Positions 28,061 to 36,656 of a DNA stretch of 64,000 nucleotides are shown here, in pieces (position 1 is the stretch's first letter; the number at the start of each line of letters is the position of its first letter). This stretch comes from Devosia lacusdianchii (GTDB lineage: Bacteria; Pseudomonadota; Alphaproteobacteria; Rhizobiales; Devosiaceae). The stretch lies in NCBI RefSeq assembly GCF_022429625.1, contig NZ_CP092483.1, positions 868,001-932,000 of the forward strand, in the 5' to 3' direction. The notes under the pieces are model-generated. The model worked only from the letters and a program-made list of their open reading frames with translations, had not been told where the DNA came from and made no database searches. Both the position numbers and the translations under genes were made by a program.

Positions 28061-28876
28061 ATGCAGCTTCGCCCTCTCATCACCCTTGTCGCTTTGCTCG
28101 CCACGCCCGCCGCCCTTGCGGGAGAAACGGCATGGCAGGAGGTCGCTCCGGGGATCAAGCTGCGGCTGATCAGCACCGGCCAGGTCAAGCCTGATGGCAA
28201 GACCATGCTGGGGCTCGAAATCGACATGCCCGACACCACCAAGACCTATTGGCGTGTTCCCGGCGACGCTGGCCTGCCCACCGAGCTCGATTTCTCCAGC
28301 TCGACCGGCATTTCCGGGCACACCATCCTCTGGCCCTATCCCACGCGCGATCAGCAGGATGGCTATCTCGATTACGTCTACTTCGGCCCCACCGTCCTGC
28401 CAGTGGAGGTGAGCACCGAGCCGGGTGCTGCAACGGTAGAGCTATCAGCCATTCTGGGCGTCTGCTCCGATATTTGCGTGCCCGCCCAGGCGCGCTTTTC
28501 GCTGGCGCTCGCCGATCCGGAGCCCGATCGCGCCAACGGCCTGCGCATCCGGCAGGCTATGGCTCTGGCGCCGATTGCCTGGGGCGATGATCCGCAGCCG
28601 ATCGGCAATGTGGAGTACCGCGCCGACGAGGGTATGCTCGCCATCCATGTCGGCGATCCGGATGTCGACCCCGCCTCGCTGATCGCGGCGACCCAAACCG
28701 GCGAACCGCTCTTTGGCGCGCCGCAAAAAAGCCCGGAACCAAACCTAGTCCTCATTCCCGTGCTGGCCAAAGGCGAAGAAATCGACTTGGAAAACCAGGA
28801 CATTCAGCTCACATTCATGACGGGCATGGGAGCTTTCGAGGTCACGCGTCCGGTTATGCTGAAGCCGACCGAATAG
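28061..28876 (+). CDS. DsbD-alpha-like periplasmic thiol protein
   Basis: A 271-residue exported protein: signal peptide about 1-20 (ending TPAALAGE), then a domain like the N-terminal (alpha) domain of DsbD/ScsB, with YWRVPGDAGLPTEL and the cysteine pair CSDICVP. The transmembrane and thioredoxin domains of full DsbD are absent, so it would need a partner to be reduced. Gene order algH, this gene, peroxiredoxin is shared with other Hyphomicrobiales and suggests envelope redox work. Confidence 0.85.
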   Translation: MQLRPLITLVALLATPAALAGETAWQEVAPGIKLRLISTGQVKPDGKTMLGLEIDMPDTTKTYWRVPGDAGLPTELDFSSSTGISGHTILWPYPTRDQQDGYLDYVYFGPTVLPVEVSTEPGAATVELSAILGVCSDICVPAQARFSLALADPEPDRANGLRIRQAMALAPIAWGDDPQPIGNVEYRADEGMLAIHVGDPDVDPASLIAATQTGEPLFGAPQKSPEPNLVLIPVLAKGEEIDLENQDIQLTFMTGMGAFEVTRPVMLKPTE

Positions 28877-28998
28877 AGAGTGCGAGGGAAAGGGCCGCTG
28901 AGGCCTTGTTTGCGGGGGCAAAGCCGCATATCCCGAACGTACGAGGACTGAGGGAATGGTGGCCGCCCGGCCGCCGGAGTGATGGGGCAATTCCACAT

Positions 28999-29493
28999 AT
29001 GATTGAACGCGGCAGTCCGATCCGGTCCGTGCGGATCAAACTCGTCAATGCCGAAGGCGCGACCGACACCACCAGCGATGCCGTATTGGGCAAGGGGCTC
29101 GTGGTCCTTTTCGCCGTTCCCGGCGCCTTCACCCCTACATGCCATGTCAATCATCTGCCCGGCTTCATCGCCAATGAGGCCAAGCTGCGCGCCGCCGGCG
29201 TCGACCGCATCGTCTGCGTTTCGGTCAACGACCATCACGTGATGAAGGCTTGGGCTGAGGCATCAGGCGCGCTGGGCAAGATCGATTTCATCGCTGATGG
29301 CAATGCCGAGTTGGCCGAAGCTCTGGGCCTCGCCAAGGACTTTTCGGGCTCCGGTATGGGCAAGCGCTTTGCCCGGTCGGCGATGCTGATCCGCAATGGC
29401 GTTGCCGAGGCGGTGTTCGTCGAGGATGCGCCTGGGGTCAATGCCAGCGGTGCGCCGGCCATTCTCATGGCGCTCGAAGCCGCCAATAGCTAG
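28999..29493 (+). CDS. Peroxiredoxin (Prx5/AhpE-type)
   Basis: A 164-residue thiol peroxidase. The peroxidatic cysteine is Cys48 in VPGAFTPTCHVNHLPGF, and the Arg/Gly-rich SGMGKRFARSAML region is as in Prx5 enzymes that use glutathione or glutaredoxin. It detoxifies H2O2 and alkyl peroxides in the cytoplasm. The ATG at 28999 gives the family N-terminus; a start at 28906 would add 31 unrelated residues. The SD is weak. Confidence 0.93.
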   Translation: MIERGSPIRSVRIKLVNAEGATDTTSDAVLGKGLVVLFAVPGAFTPTCHVNHLPGFIANEAKLRAAGVDRIVCVSVNDHHVMKAWAEASGALGKIDFIADGNAELAEALGLAKDFSGSGMGKRFARSAMLIRNGVAEAVFVEDAPGVNASGAPAILMALEAANS

Positions 29494-29516
29494 TCTAGCG
29501 TCCAGGAGACCCGTTC

Positions 29517-30104
29517 ATGACCAAGTCAATTTCGCTGGCCCTGCGCTTGTCTGCAGCTTTCGGTGCCGCCGCCGTGCTGGCCGGCTGCTCCATGGGTGGC
29601 CTGTTTGGCGGCGGCAATGCTGCCCAGACCCAGACGCTGCAGAATGCCACCGCTACCCCGGCTGCCGTGGCTCAGGCCCAGACCAACGCGCTACCCGCCA
29701 TCGCCACCCAGTGCCCACCCATCCGCGTGCGCCCCGGCAGCGAGGCCATGTTCTACTACGGCGGCGGCCGCACCGGCGACGCCAAGGCACTGCAGTATCA
29801 GGGCGTGATTGATGAAAGCTCGCGCAATTGCGTGGTGTCCAACGGCCTGATCACGGTCAATATGGGCGTTGTCGGCCGCGTATTGCTGGGCCCGCAGGGC
29901 AATCAGACCTCCGTCAATGCCCCCATCCGTTTCGCCGTCGAGCGCGATGGCCAGGCCGTGTTCTCCGAGAAATACACCATTCCGGTGGCCATCGCCGCAC
30001 CGGCCCGCTCGGCCGAGTTCGTCAAGGTCATCGAGAACGTCGCCATCCCCTATCTGGGCGGCGAAGAGATCACCATCTGGGTCGGCTTCGACACCCGCGG
30101 CTAG
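29517..30104 (+). CDS. Putative lipoprotein, conserved hypothetical
   Basis: A 195-residue protein with a lipoprotein signal: LAGC with Cys24 as the lipidated residue, then a Gly/Asn/Ala/Thr-rich linker and a beta-rich domain (about residues 65-195). It probably sits in the outer or inner membrane facing the periplasm. Similar proteins are conserved in Hyphomicrobiales without known function. It follows the peroxiredoxin by 23 bases with GGAG upstream. Confidence 0.85.
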   Translation: MTKSISLALRLSAAFGAAAVLAGCSMGGLFGGGNAAQTQTLQNATATPAAVAQAQTNALPAIATQCPPIRVRPGSEAMFYYGGGRTGDAKALQYQGVIDESSRNCVVSNGLITVNMGVVGRVLLGPQGNQTSVNAPIRFAVERDGQAVFSEKYTIPVAIAAPARSAEFVKVIENVAIPYLGGEEITIWVGFDTRG

Positions 30105-30334
30105 TTGCCATCGGGCACCGGACTGGGCTAAGGAGCGCATCATGCGCAACACGGCTTTCTATTCCATTCGCATCCGCACCGCCTGAGGGCGGTGTCGATC
30201 CATGACGTCTCATCCGGCTGCCTTGCGGCCGGCGTGAGTGCGCATGCGGGGTTCCGGCCATAAGGCTGTGGGGCCGATCTCCGAAACCGGCGCCGTCTCG
30301 TCTCTCGAACAGCTTTCGAGACACCGAGACAATC
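30105..30334 (+). promoter_or_regulatory. Structured leader / candidate translational attenuator
   Basis: This 230-base leader holds (1) a 14-codon ORF at 30142-30186 with SD TAAGGAG; (2) a perfect 7-bp hairpin across its stop (CACCGCC 30177-30183, GGCGGTG 30188-30194); (3) a G+C hairpin near 30214-30232; (4) a long interrupted hairpin, GTCTCG (30295-30300) with CGAGAC (30325-30330) outside TCTCGAA (30303-30309) with TTCGAGA (30315-30321). The last one buries the GAGA Shine-Dalgarno (30326-30329) of the methyltransferase at 30335. The layout matches ribosome-stalling attenuators; the inducer is unknown. Confidence 0.6.
30142..30186 (+). CDS. Leader peptide of 14 residues (candidate arrest peptide)
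   Basis: MRNTAFYSIRIRTA, preceded by a near-ideal SD (TAAGGAG, 6 bases before ATG). The R-I-R tail fits the R/K-x-R/K type of macrolide-dependent arrest motif known from some erm and efflux leader peptides. The stop codon is inside a hairpin, so a ribosome paused at codons 10-12 (30169-30177) would melt it. Existence as a translated peptide is an inference from SD, codon frame and context. Confidence 0.6.
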   Translation: MRNTAFYSIRIRTA

Positions 30335-31099
30335 ATGAAGAGAAATATCAATCGCGCCCGCTCGCAGAGCTGGGACGCCGTCGCACACTGGTATGCTGGC
30401 TGGACCGGCACCAATGGCAGCCGCTATCACCGCACCCTTGCCGTGCCGCTGCTGCTCGAAATGCTCGACCCGCAGGCAGGCGAACATATCGCCGACCTCG
30501 GCTGCGGCCCCGGCATTCTCGCACCGCCGATCGCAGAACGGGGCGCCCGCTTCGTCGGCGTCGATCTGTCACCGCGGCTGATCGCCGAGGCCCGCAAGAT
30601 CCACGGGCGCAGTGGCCGCTTCCTGGTCGGCGATGCGACGCATCTGCCTGTTCATGTCGAGCTGCCAATGGGTGGGTTCGACGGGGCGTGCTTCCTGCTA
30701 TCGATCCAGGACATCAACCCGCTGGACGCGGCCATAGCGAGTGCGGCTCGGCTGCTGAAGCCGGGCGGGCGCTTGGCCATCGTCATGCTGCATCCCTGCT
30801 TCCGCGTGCCGCGGCAAAGCGGATGGGGCTGGGATGAGGGCAGGGGGCTCAAGTTCCGCCGCCTCGACTCCTATCTCACGCCGCTGGCCGTACCAATGCA
30901 GAGCCACGGCAGCGGCACCACCCGCAGCTATCACCGGCCACTCGGGGCCTATGTGAACGCGCTGAGCATGGCGGGAATGGCTCTGACGGGCATAAGGGAG
31001 ATCGGTGACTTACCGATGCAGGGCGAAAGCAAAGCAGACCGAAGGGCAGCCGGAGAGTTTCCGCTGTTTCTGGGCTTGAAGGCTGTGAAACTGGGGTAA
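30335..31099 (+). CDS. Class I SAM-dependent methyltransferase
   Basis: A 254-residue cytoplasmic methyltransferase of the Methyltransf_11/25 type. SAM-binding motif I is ADLGCGPGIL (about 53-62), the acidic end of strand 2 is VGVDLSP, and motif III is LKPGGRLAIVMLHP. There is no NPP[FY] motif, so it is not an Erm or other N6-adenine type. The C-terminal half holds an aromatic, His-rich segment that may form the acceptor pocket. Acceptor unknown. Its weak SD is masked by the leader hairpin, which suggests conditional translation. Confidence 0.85.
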   Translation: MKRNINRARSQSWDAVAHWYAGWTGTNGSRYHRTLAVPLLLEMLDPQAGEHIADLGCGPGILAPPIAERGARFVGVDLSPRLIAEARKIHGRSGRFLVGDATHLPVHVELPMGGFDGACFLLSIQDINPLDAAIASAARLLKPGGRLAIVMLHPCFRVPRQSGWGWDEGRGLKFRRLDSYLTPLAVPMQSHGSGTTRSYHRPLGAYVNALSMAGMALTGIREIGDLPMQGESKADRRAAGEFPLFLGLKAVKLG

Positions 31100-31155
31100 G
31101 TCAGCTTGCGGCAGCAGAGGGTGGAATGGCCCAATCGGGATGTCTCCCCCCTCCT

Positions 31156-31178
31156 ACCTCCCCCTGTTAGGGGGAGGT
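31156..31178. repeat. Short G/C palindrome downstream of gcvPB
   Basis: ACCTCCCCC (31156-31164) and GGGGGAGGT (31170-31178) form a perfect 9-bp stem around TGTTA between the convergent methyltransferase and gcvPB genes. There is no T-run, so it is more likely a dispersed palindromic unit than a classical terminator. Confidence 0.65.
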
Positions 31179-31200
31179 GCCGGTTCGATTGTGCCGAGGC

Positions 31201-32745
31201 CTACTCGGCTGCCTTCAGCGTCTCGTCCGCCCGTTCCCACTTGAGGATGGGCAGGCGAGCCGCCCGCGTTTCGTCCAGCCGGCGCCGCGGGGCCTTCAGC
31301 GGCGCAGCGGTAAACCGTTCCGTATTCCCGGCCTTGGCATCGACCGCCAGCTCTTCCATCACGTCGCAGAAGCGATCCAGAGTCTGCTTGCTTTCGCTTT
31401 CGGTCGGCTCGATCAGCATGGCACCATGCACGACCAGCGGGAAATACATGGTCATCGGATGGAAGCCCTCATCGATCAGCGCCTTGGCGAAATCGAGTGT
31501 GGTGACGCCTGTCCCGGCGAGGAACGTGTCGTCGAACAGCGCCTCGTGCATGGTCGGATAATCGCCGAACGGCACCGAGAAGGCGTGGGCGAGGCGGGCC
31601 TTGATGTAGTTGGCATTGAGCACCGCATCCTGCGCCGCCTGGGCCAGACCATCGCCGCCGTGGCTGAGCATATAGGTCAGCGCGCGGACATACATGCCCA
31701 TCTGGCCCTGGAACGCCGTAATGCGGCCCAGTGCCTGGTCTTCGGCATGCTCGACCAGTTCGAGACCGTCACCGGCCTTGCGCACGAACGGCACCGGCGC
31801 AAACGGCGCCAATGCCTCCGACAGCACCACTGGGCCCGCACCCGGCCCACCACCGCCATGCGGCGTCGAGAAGGTCTTGTGCAGGTTGATATGCATAGCG
31901 TCGATGCCGAGGTCGCCCGGACGAACGACACCCATAATGGCGTTGAAATTAGCGCCGTCGCAGTAGAAGAACGCGCCCGCCGCATGCACGGCCTCGGCGA
32001 TCTCGATGACCTGCGGTTCGAACAGGCCGCAGGTATTGGGATTGGTCAGCATGATCGCCGCTACGTCGGGCGACAGCGCGTCCTTGACCGCCTGCACATC
32101 CACCGTGCCATCGGCGCGGGCCGGAATCGGCTTCACGGTGTAGCCGAGGAAGGCAGCAGTGGCCGGATTGGTGCCGTGGGCACTTTCGGGCACCAGCACA
32201 ACGGTGCGGTTGCTCTGCCCCGCCTCGTGCGCGGCCTTGATCGCCATCATGCCGAGCAGTTCGCCATGTGCGCCGGCCTTGGGCGTCAGCGCTACGGCAG
32301 CGGTATTGGTGAGCGTCATCAACCAATGGCTAAGCTGGTTCATCAGCTCCAGCGCGCCCTGCACGGTCGAGACCGGCTGCAGAGGATGGATGTCCGCGAA
32401 ACCGGGCAGGCGCGCCATCTTCTCGTTGAGGCGCGGATTGTGCTTCATCGTGCACGACCCCAGCGGATACATGCCGCTGTCGATCGAGTGGTTGAGGCGG
32501 CTGAGGCGCACATAGTGGCGCATCGCCTCGGGCTCGGTGAGACCAGCCAGATCGAGCGGCATCTTGCGCTCGAAGCCGCCGAGACGGTCGGTCGAGATGG
32601 TGACCTCAGGCAGGTCGACACCGGAATGCTCGGTGTCGCCGATTTCGAACAGCAACGGTTCATTGGGCAGCAAAGCCGAGCCTGAGGCGGACACGAAGCC
32701 CGATGTGCCGGTGCCGGTAGGACGGCCCTGGTTGTTCATGCTCAT
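31201..32745 (-). CDS. gcvPB: Glycine dehydrogenase (decarboxylating) subunit 2
   Basis: The PLP-carrying half of a split P-protein (514 residues) of the glycine cleavage system, which decarboxylates glycine and loads the aminomethyl group on GcvH. The PLP lysine is in [16 protein letters not shown], with [13 protein letters not shown] upstream. Its start overlaps the gcvPA stop (ATGA), so the two halves are translated together and act as a heterotetramer. Confidence 0.96.
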   Translation of the reverse strand: MSMNNQGRPTGTGTSGFVSASGSALLPNEPLLFEIGDTEHSGVDLPEVTISTDRLGGFERKMPLDLAGLTEPEAMRHYVRLSRLNHSIDSGMYPLGSCTMKHNPRLNEKMARLPGFADIHPLQPVSTVQGALELMNQLSHWLMTLTNTAAVALTPKAGAHGELLGMMAIKAAHEAGQSNRTVVLVPESAHGTNPATAAFLGYTVKPIPARADGTVDVQAVKDALSPDVAAIMLTNPNTCGLFEPQVIEIAEAVHAAGAFFYCDGANFNAIMGVVRPGDLGIDAMHINLHKTFSTPHGGGGPGAGPVVLSEALAPFAPVPFVRKAGDGLELVEHAEDQALGRITAFQGQMGMYVRALTYMLSHGGDGLAQAAQDAVLNANYIKARLAHAFSVPFGDYPTMHEALFDDTFLAGTGVTTLDFAKALIDEGFHPMTMYFPLVVHGAMLIEPTESESKQTLDRFCDVMEELAVDAKAGNTERFTAAPLKAPRRRLDETRAARLPILKWERADETLKAAE

Positions 32746-34085
32746 TGCAGTTCCTCCGAAAGAGCGGCACAGAGCGCGGCGATATCGGCATCGGTGGTGA
32801 GTTCGGTGGCGGCGAGAACGATCAGGTTGTTGATCGACGCATTTGTCGGCTCCAGTCGGCTGACCGGAACCCCGGCCAAAATGCCGCGCGCGGCAAGGCG
32901 CTCGATCAGATCAGCCGCCGGCTGCGCCGTGCGGATGGTCATCTCGTTGAAGAAGGTCTTGTTGAGCACTTCGACACCGGGCACGGCCGCCAACGCATCC
33001 GCCAGCTTGCAGGCACTGGCATGATTGAGGCGGGCCAGGCGTGTAAAACCAGCTTCGCCAAGCAAGGCCATGTGGATCGAGAAGGCCAGGGCGCAAAGGC
33101 CCGAGTTGGTGCAGATATTGCTGGTCGCCTTCTCACGGCGGATATGCTGCTCGCGGGTCGACAGCGTCAGCACGAAACCGCGCTGGCCATCGGCATCAAC
33201 GGTTTCGCCGCACAGCCGGCCGGGCATCTGGCGGATGAATTCTTTCCGCGTCGCCATCAGGCCAAGATAGGGGCCGCCAAAGTTGAGCGCATTGCCGATC
33301 GACTGGCCCTCAGCCACGACGATATCGGCACCCAGTGCACCTGGAGCTTCGAGCAGGCCGAGCGACACGATTTCGGTGATCACAACGATCAACAGCGCGC
33401 CCTTGGCATGGGCAGCATCGGCAGCGGTCTTGATATTGCGCAGATGGCCGTAGAAATCCGGTGTCTGCACCACGATGGCGGCAGTCTGCTCGTCAATATG
33501 GTCGAGGATGTCGCCCTGGCCCTCCGGCGAAGCCGAGAGGCATTCAAGGTCGACATCGTCCTTGAGGTAGGCGCGGACCACGTCGCGGTAGTGCGGATGC
33601 AGGCCTCCCGACAGCACGATCTTGTTGCGGCGGGTCAGCCGGCGCGCCATCAGCACGGCCTCGGCCGTACCGGTCGAGCCGTCGTAAAGCGAGGCATTGG
33701 CCACGTCCATGCCGGTGAGCTTCGCCACCTGCGTCTGGAACTCGAACAGCATCTGCAGGGTGCCCTGCGAGATTTCCGGCTGGTAGGGCGTATAGGCGGT
33801 GAGCCATTCCGAACGCTGGATCAGGTGATCCACCGTGGCCGGCACGTGATGGCGGTAAGCGCCCGCGCCGACGAAGAAAGGACCGTCCCCACCCGATTGG
33901 TTCTTGCCGGCCAGCGCCCGCATATGCGCTTCGACCAGGAATTCGGGGCTATGGGCGGGTAGGCCGAGATCGAAGCTCTTGAGCGCGCGTGCGGGGACGG
34001 CGCTGAACAGGGCATCGACATTGGCCGCACCGATAACGCCGAGCATTTCGGCGCGTTCGGCTTCGGAATGGGGAAGGTAGCGCAT
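32742..34085 (-). CDS. gcvPA: Glycine dehydrogenase (decarboxylating) subunit 1
   Basis: The non-PLP half of the split P-protein, 447 residues, beginning [14 protein letters not shown], with [13 protein letters not shown] and [12 protein letters not shown] as in other GcvPA proteins. It pairs with GcvPB. Many Hyphomicrobiales carry one fused GcvP of about 950 residues, so the split form is notable. It lies 9 bases downstream of gcvH in the operon. Confidence 0.96.
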   Translation of the reverse strand: MRYLPHSEAERAEMLGVIGAANVDALFSAVPARALKSFDLGLPAHSPEFLVEAHMRALAGKNQSGGDGPFFVGAGAYRHHVPATVDHLIQRSEWLTAYTPYQPEISQGTLQMLFEFQTQVAKLTGMDVANASLYDGSTGTAEAVLMARRLTRRNKIVLSGGLHPHYRDVVRAYLKDDVDLECLSASPEGQGDILDHIDEQTAAIVVQTPDFYGHLRNIKTAADAAHAKGALLIVVITEIVSLGLLEAPGALGADIVVAEGQSIGNALNFGGPYLGLMATRKEFIRQMPGRLCGETVDADGQRGFVLTLSTREQHIRREKATSNICTNSGLCALAFSIHMALLGEAGFTRLARLNHASACKLADALAAVPGVEVLNKTFFNEMTIRTAQPAADLIERLAARGILAGVPVSRLEPTNASINNLIVLAATELTTDADIAALCAALSEELQ

Positions 34086-34094
34086 GGTCTCTCT

Positions 34095-34460
34095 TTACTT
34101 GGTCAGGTCCGCATAGGCGGCAGCGTCGAGCAGGCCGTCGAGATCGCCCGCATCAGCAATAGCAATCTTGTAGATCCAGCCGGCTGCTTCCGGGTCGGAG
34201 TTGATGAGGCCGGGCTCGCCGGAAAGCGCATCGTTGACCTCGGTCACGGTGCCCGAGACCGGCGCGTAGATTTCCGAGGCGGCTTTGACCGACTCGACCA
34301 CGGCGGCTTCGTCGCCCTTCTTTAGCACCTTGCCGACGCTGGGCAGTTCGACGAACACGATGTCGCCGAGCGCTTCCTGCGCATAGGGGGTGATGCCGAC
34401 AATGCCGGTCGAACCCTCGACGCGGATATATTCGTGGTCAGGGGTGAACTTGGTGGTCAT
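34095..34460 (-). CDS. gcvH: Glycine cleavage system H protein
   Basis: The 121-residue lipoyl carrier of the glycine cleavage system. Lys59 in [16 protein letters not shown] is the lipoylated residue, with [20 protein letters not shown] at the start and [13 protein letters not shown] at the end as usual. It shuttles the aminomethyl group from the P- to the T-protein. 10 bases after gcvT. Confidence 0.97.
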   Translation of the reverse strand: MTTKFTPDHEYIRVEGSTGIVGITPYAQEALGDIVFVELPSVGKVLKKGDEAAVVESVKAASEIYAPVSGTVTEVNDALSGEPGLINSDPEAAGWIYKIAIADAGDLDGLLDAAAYADLTK

Positions 34461-34470
34461 GGCAGATCCC

Positions 34471-35640
34471 TCAACTGGTCTTGGCTTTACGGAAATAACG
34501 ATGGGGCACGAAAGGCGTCGGAACGACCTCGGCCGCCTGGGGGCGGCCGCGCACCGACACCTGCAGCTTGGTGCCATGTGCAGCGTGTTCTGGCGGCACG
34601 AAGCCGAGTGCGATGGCCTTGCCCAATGACGGCGCGAAGCCACCGCTGGTGACGACGCCAATGGCCACGCCGGATGCGTCGAGGATTTCAGCGCCCTCGC
34701 GCGCCGGCGCGCCTTCGACGATCAGGCCGACACGAATACGGCTGAGCTTGCCCTCGCGTTCGGCGAGAATGCGCGCAGCGCCCGGAAAGTCAGCCGCCTC
34801 GCGGCGGCGCTTGGAAACGGCAAAGCCGAGATCGGCTTCGGTGGGGGAAATGGTCTCGTTGAGATCGTGCCCGTAGAGCGGCAGCCCCGCCTCAAGGCGC
34901 AGGCTGTCGCGGGCGCCGAGCCCGATCGGCTTGACACGAGTATCGGCGAGCAGGGCATCCCAGAAGGCTGGCGCGTGGTCGGCCGAAACCAGAATTTCGA
35001 AGCCGTCCTCGCCGGTATAGCCGGAGCGGGCGATGATCAGCGTCGTGCCATTCCAGGGGAAGGCACCATAGGTCATGAAGCCAAGATCGGCAGCAGCCGG
35101 GGCGATATGGGCGATGACATTGACCGCTTCCGGTCCCTGCAGCGCGAGCAGGGCATTATCGGCATCGGCGCGCGTCAGCTTGGCTTTGCCGCCAGCGGCC
35201 GCCTCGATGCGGGCAAAGTCGCCATCCTTGGTGCCGGCATTGACCACTATATAGAGCGAGCCCGGATGTAGCGGCGAGCGCGCAACCATCAGGTCGTCGA
35301 TCGCACCACCAGTCTCGTTGAGCAGCAGGGTGTAGCGCACCTGACCCGGCTTCAGACCCGCAATGTCGCCGCAGATCAGCGGTTCGATGATAGCAGCGAT
35401 GGCCGCGTGGTCGGCTTCCGCATCGCCGCTTGGGTTGTTCAGCGCGAGGAAGCTCGGGCCCATATGGCTCACATCGAACAGGCCGGCCTGTTCGCGGGTC
35501 CATTTGTGCTCCGTCATGATGCCGGAGGGGTATTGCACTGGCAGTGAGTAGCCGCCGAAGGGCACCATGCGGCCGCCAGCGGCGGTGTGGCGCTCAAAGA
35601 GCGGTGTGGTCTTGAGGTCTTCGGCTGAGGTTTCGGCCAT
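34471..35640 (-). CDS. gcvT: Aminomethyltransferase (glycine cleavage T protein)
   Basis: The T-protein (389 residues) transfers methylene to tetrahydrofolate and releases ammonia. Marks include [13 protein letters not shown] near residue 25, the [10 protein letters not shown] motif and [11 protein letters not shown] start it at the ATG at 35638-35640; the frame stays open up to 35988 only because it reads through the riboswitch. It is the first gene of gcvT-gcvH-gcvPA-gcvPB. Confidence 0.96.
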   Translation of the reverse strand: MAETSAEDLKTTPLFERHTAAGGRMVPFGGYSLPVQYPSGIMTEHKWTREQAGLFDVSHMGPSFLALNNPSGDAEADHAAIAAIIEPLICGDIAGLKPGQVRYTLLLNETGGAIDDLMVARSPLHPGSLYIVVNAGTKDGDFARIEAAAGGKAKLTRADADNALLALQGPEAVNVIAHIAPAAADLGFMTYGAFPWNGTTLIIARSGYTGEDGFEILVSADHAPAFWDALLADTRVKPIGLGARDSLRLEAGLPLYGHDLNETISPTEADLGFAVSKRRREAADFPGAARILAEREGKLSRIRVGLIVEGAPAREGAEILDASGVAIGVVTSGGFAPSLGKAIALGFVPPEHAAHGTKLQVSVRGRPQAAEVVPTPFVPHRYFRKAKTS

Positions 35641-35702
35641 CAACACATCCCGGGAAATGAACAAGGCGACACGACTGCACTCGCCTTGCGGCGAATTCCG
35701 TG

Positions 35703-35885
35703 CCCCCTCTGTCCTTGCCCTGAGAGATTTCCCGGCTGAGCGCCGGTTGCTCCTTCGGTGGGACCGGAATGACCGATCCGCTTTCCAGAGTGTTTGACCC
35801 GACTGCGGTCCGTTTGCCTGAGAGTTTCCGGGGCGGTTGCTCCTTCGGCGCTGGAGAAAACCAGTCTCTCCCGCAGTCGGGGGCA
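35703..35885 (-). promoter_or_regulatory. Tandem glycine riboswitch
   Basis: On the minus strand two glycine aptamers follow each other. The first is about 35801-35878: P1 GACTGCGG/CCGCAGTC, core CGAAGGAGCAACC and CTCTCAGGCAAA. The second is about 35703-35793: CGAAGGAGCAACC and CTCTCAGGGCAAGGACAGAG. They are joined by the usual short linker and end 62 bases before the gcvT start. Glycine binding turns on expression of the cleavage system in known examples. Confidence 0.95.
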
Positions 35886-36011
35886 CCATGGTGGAGAATC
35901 CACGGGAGGTCAACTTGACTTTCTCCCTTCTCCCCTTCGGGAGGATGAGGGTGACGTCGGAGGCGCCCCCTGGTCGCGTATCACGCACGATCTGATTCCC
36001 TGCCCTTGATT

Positions 36012-36090
36012 GGGAGGGCTAGGGTGGGGTGGGGCCGCAAATTCGGTGCGCCAGACTCACCCCACCCTTGATCCCTCCCACAAGGGAGGG
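36012..36090. repeat. Imperfect inverted repeat between gcvT leader and atp operon
   Basis: A 36012-36032 arm (GGGAGGG..AGGGTGGGGTG) pairs with 36058-36079 (CACCCCACCCTT..CCCTCCC), and the right arm also forms its own hairpin, CCCTCCC (36073-36079), loop ACAA, GGGAGGG (36084-36090). A related CTCCCCTTCGGGAG unit is near 35930. It looks like the same class of dispersed G-rich palindrome seen elsewhere in the window. Confidence 0.75.
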
Positions 36091-36107
36091 AGACGACTGG
36101 CAATTCA

Positions 36108-36146
36108 TCCCCCAAAAAGAAAAAGGCGGGCCTTGCGGCCCGCCTT
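36108..36146 (-). terminator. Rho-independent terminator of the atp operon
   Basis: On the minus strand a 10-bp stem (AAGGCGGGCC with GGCCCGCCTT, 4-base loop; 36123-36146) is followed by TTTTTCTTTTT. It lies 22 bases after the atpF stop. Confidence 0.93.
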
Positions 36147-36167
36147 CAAAATCTTGCTGCCCGAACC

Positions 36168-36650
36168 TCAGTTCAGCCGATTACCCACATCGGCGATCGC
36201 CCTGTCGACGACCGAACCGCCCTTGCGGTTCATCTCGTCGGTCAGCACCAGCCGGGCGGCTTCGATAGCGACATCGGCCGAGCGGGCACGCACTTCGGCG
36301 ACGGCCTGGGCTTCCGCCTGGGCGATCTTGTCTTCCACGGCCTTGGTGCGGCGGGCGACGAGGTCGGCCAGCGAGGCCTGGGCTTCGGCGGTCAGGCGGG
36401 TTGCTTCTTCCTTGGCAGCGGCAATGATGCCTTCGGCTTCGCTCTCGGCGGCAACGCGCTTCTGTTCGTATTCGACGAGCAGGGCGGCAGCCTCATCGCG
36501 CAGCTTCTTGGCTTCCGCCAGGTCGTCCGCGATCTTCTTGATCTGGCCGTCGAGCATCTTGCCGATGATCTTCGGGATGCCGAAATAAAGCGCGATCGCA
36601 ATGAAGATGACGAGCGCGACGAGGGCGTAGAAGCTATTGTCGAGTTCCAT
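36168..36650 (-). CDS. atpF: ATP synthase F0 subunit b
   Basis: The b subunit of the peripheral stalk (160 residues): one N-terminal TM helix (about residues 7-27), then a long charged coiled coil rich in Ala, Glu and Lys. It connects F0 to F1. It is the last gene of atpI-atpB-atpE-atpF'-atpF, as usual in alphaproteobacteria where b and b' differ and the F1 genes are elsewhere. Confidence 0.95.
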   Translation of the reverse strand: MELDNSFYALVALVIFIAIALYFGIPKIIGKMLDGQIKKIADDLAEAKKLRDEAAALLVEYEQKRVAAESEAEGIIAAAKEEATRLTAEAQASLADLVARRTKAVEDKIAQAEAQAVAEVRARSADVAIEAARLVLTDEMNRKGGSVVDRAIADVGNRLN

Positions 36651-36656
36651 TGTCGC

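Noticed and set aside
30335..31099. Calling the methyltransferase an Erm rRNA methylase because of its leader
   Set aside because: No NPP[FY] motif IV and the C-terminal half is unlike Erm; only class I SAM methyltransferase is supported.
31177..33962. Long plus-strand open frames opposite gcvPB and gcvPA (502 and 405 codons)
   Set aside because: Arg/His/Gly-rich antisense translations of well-conserved genes; no recognisable family.
35641..35988. Upstream extension of gcvT
   Set aside because: It translates the glycine riboswitch; the ATG at 35640 gives the family start.
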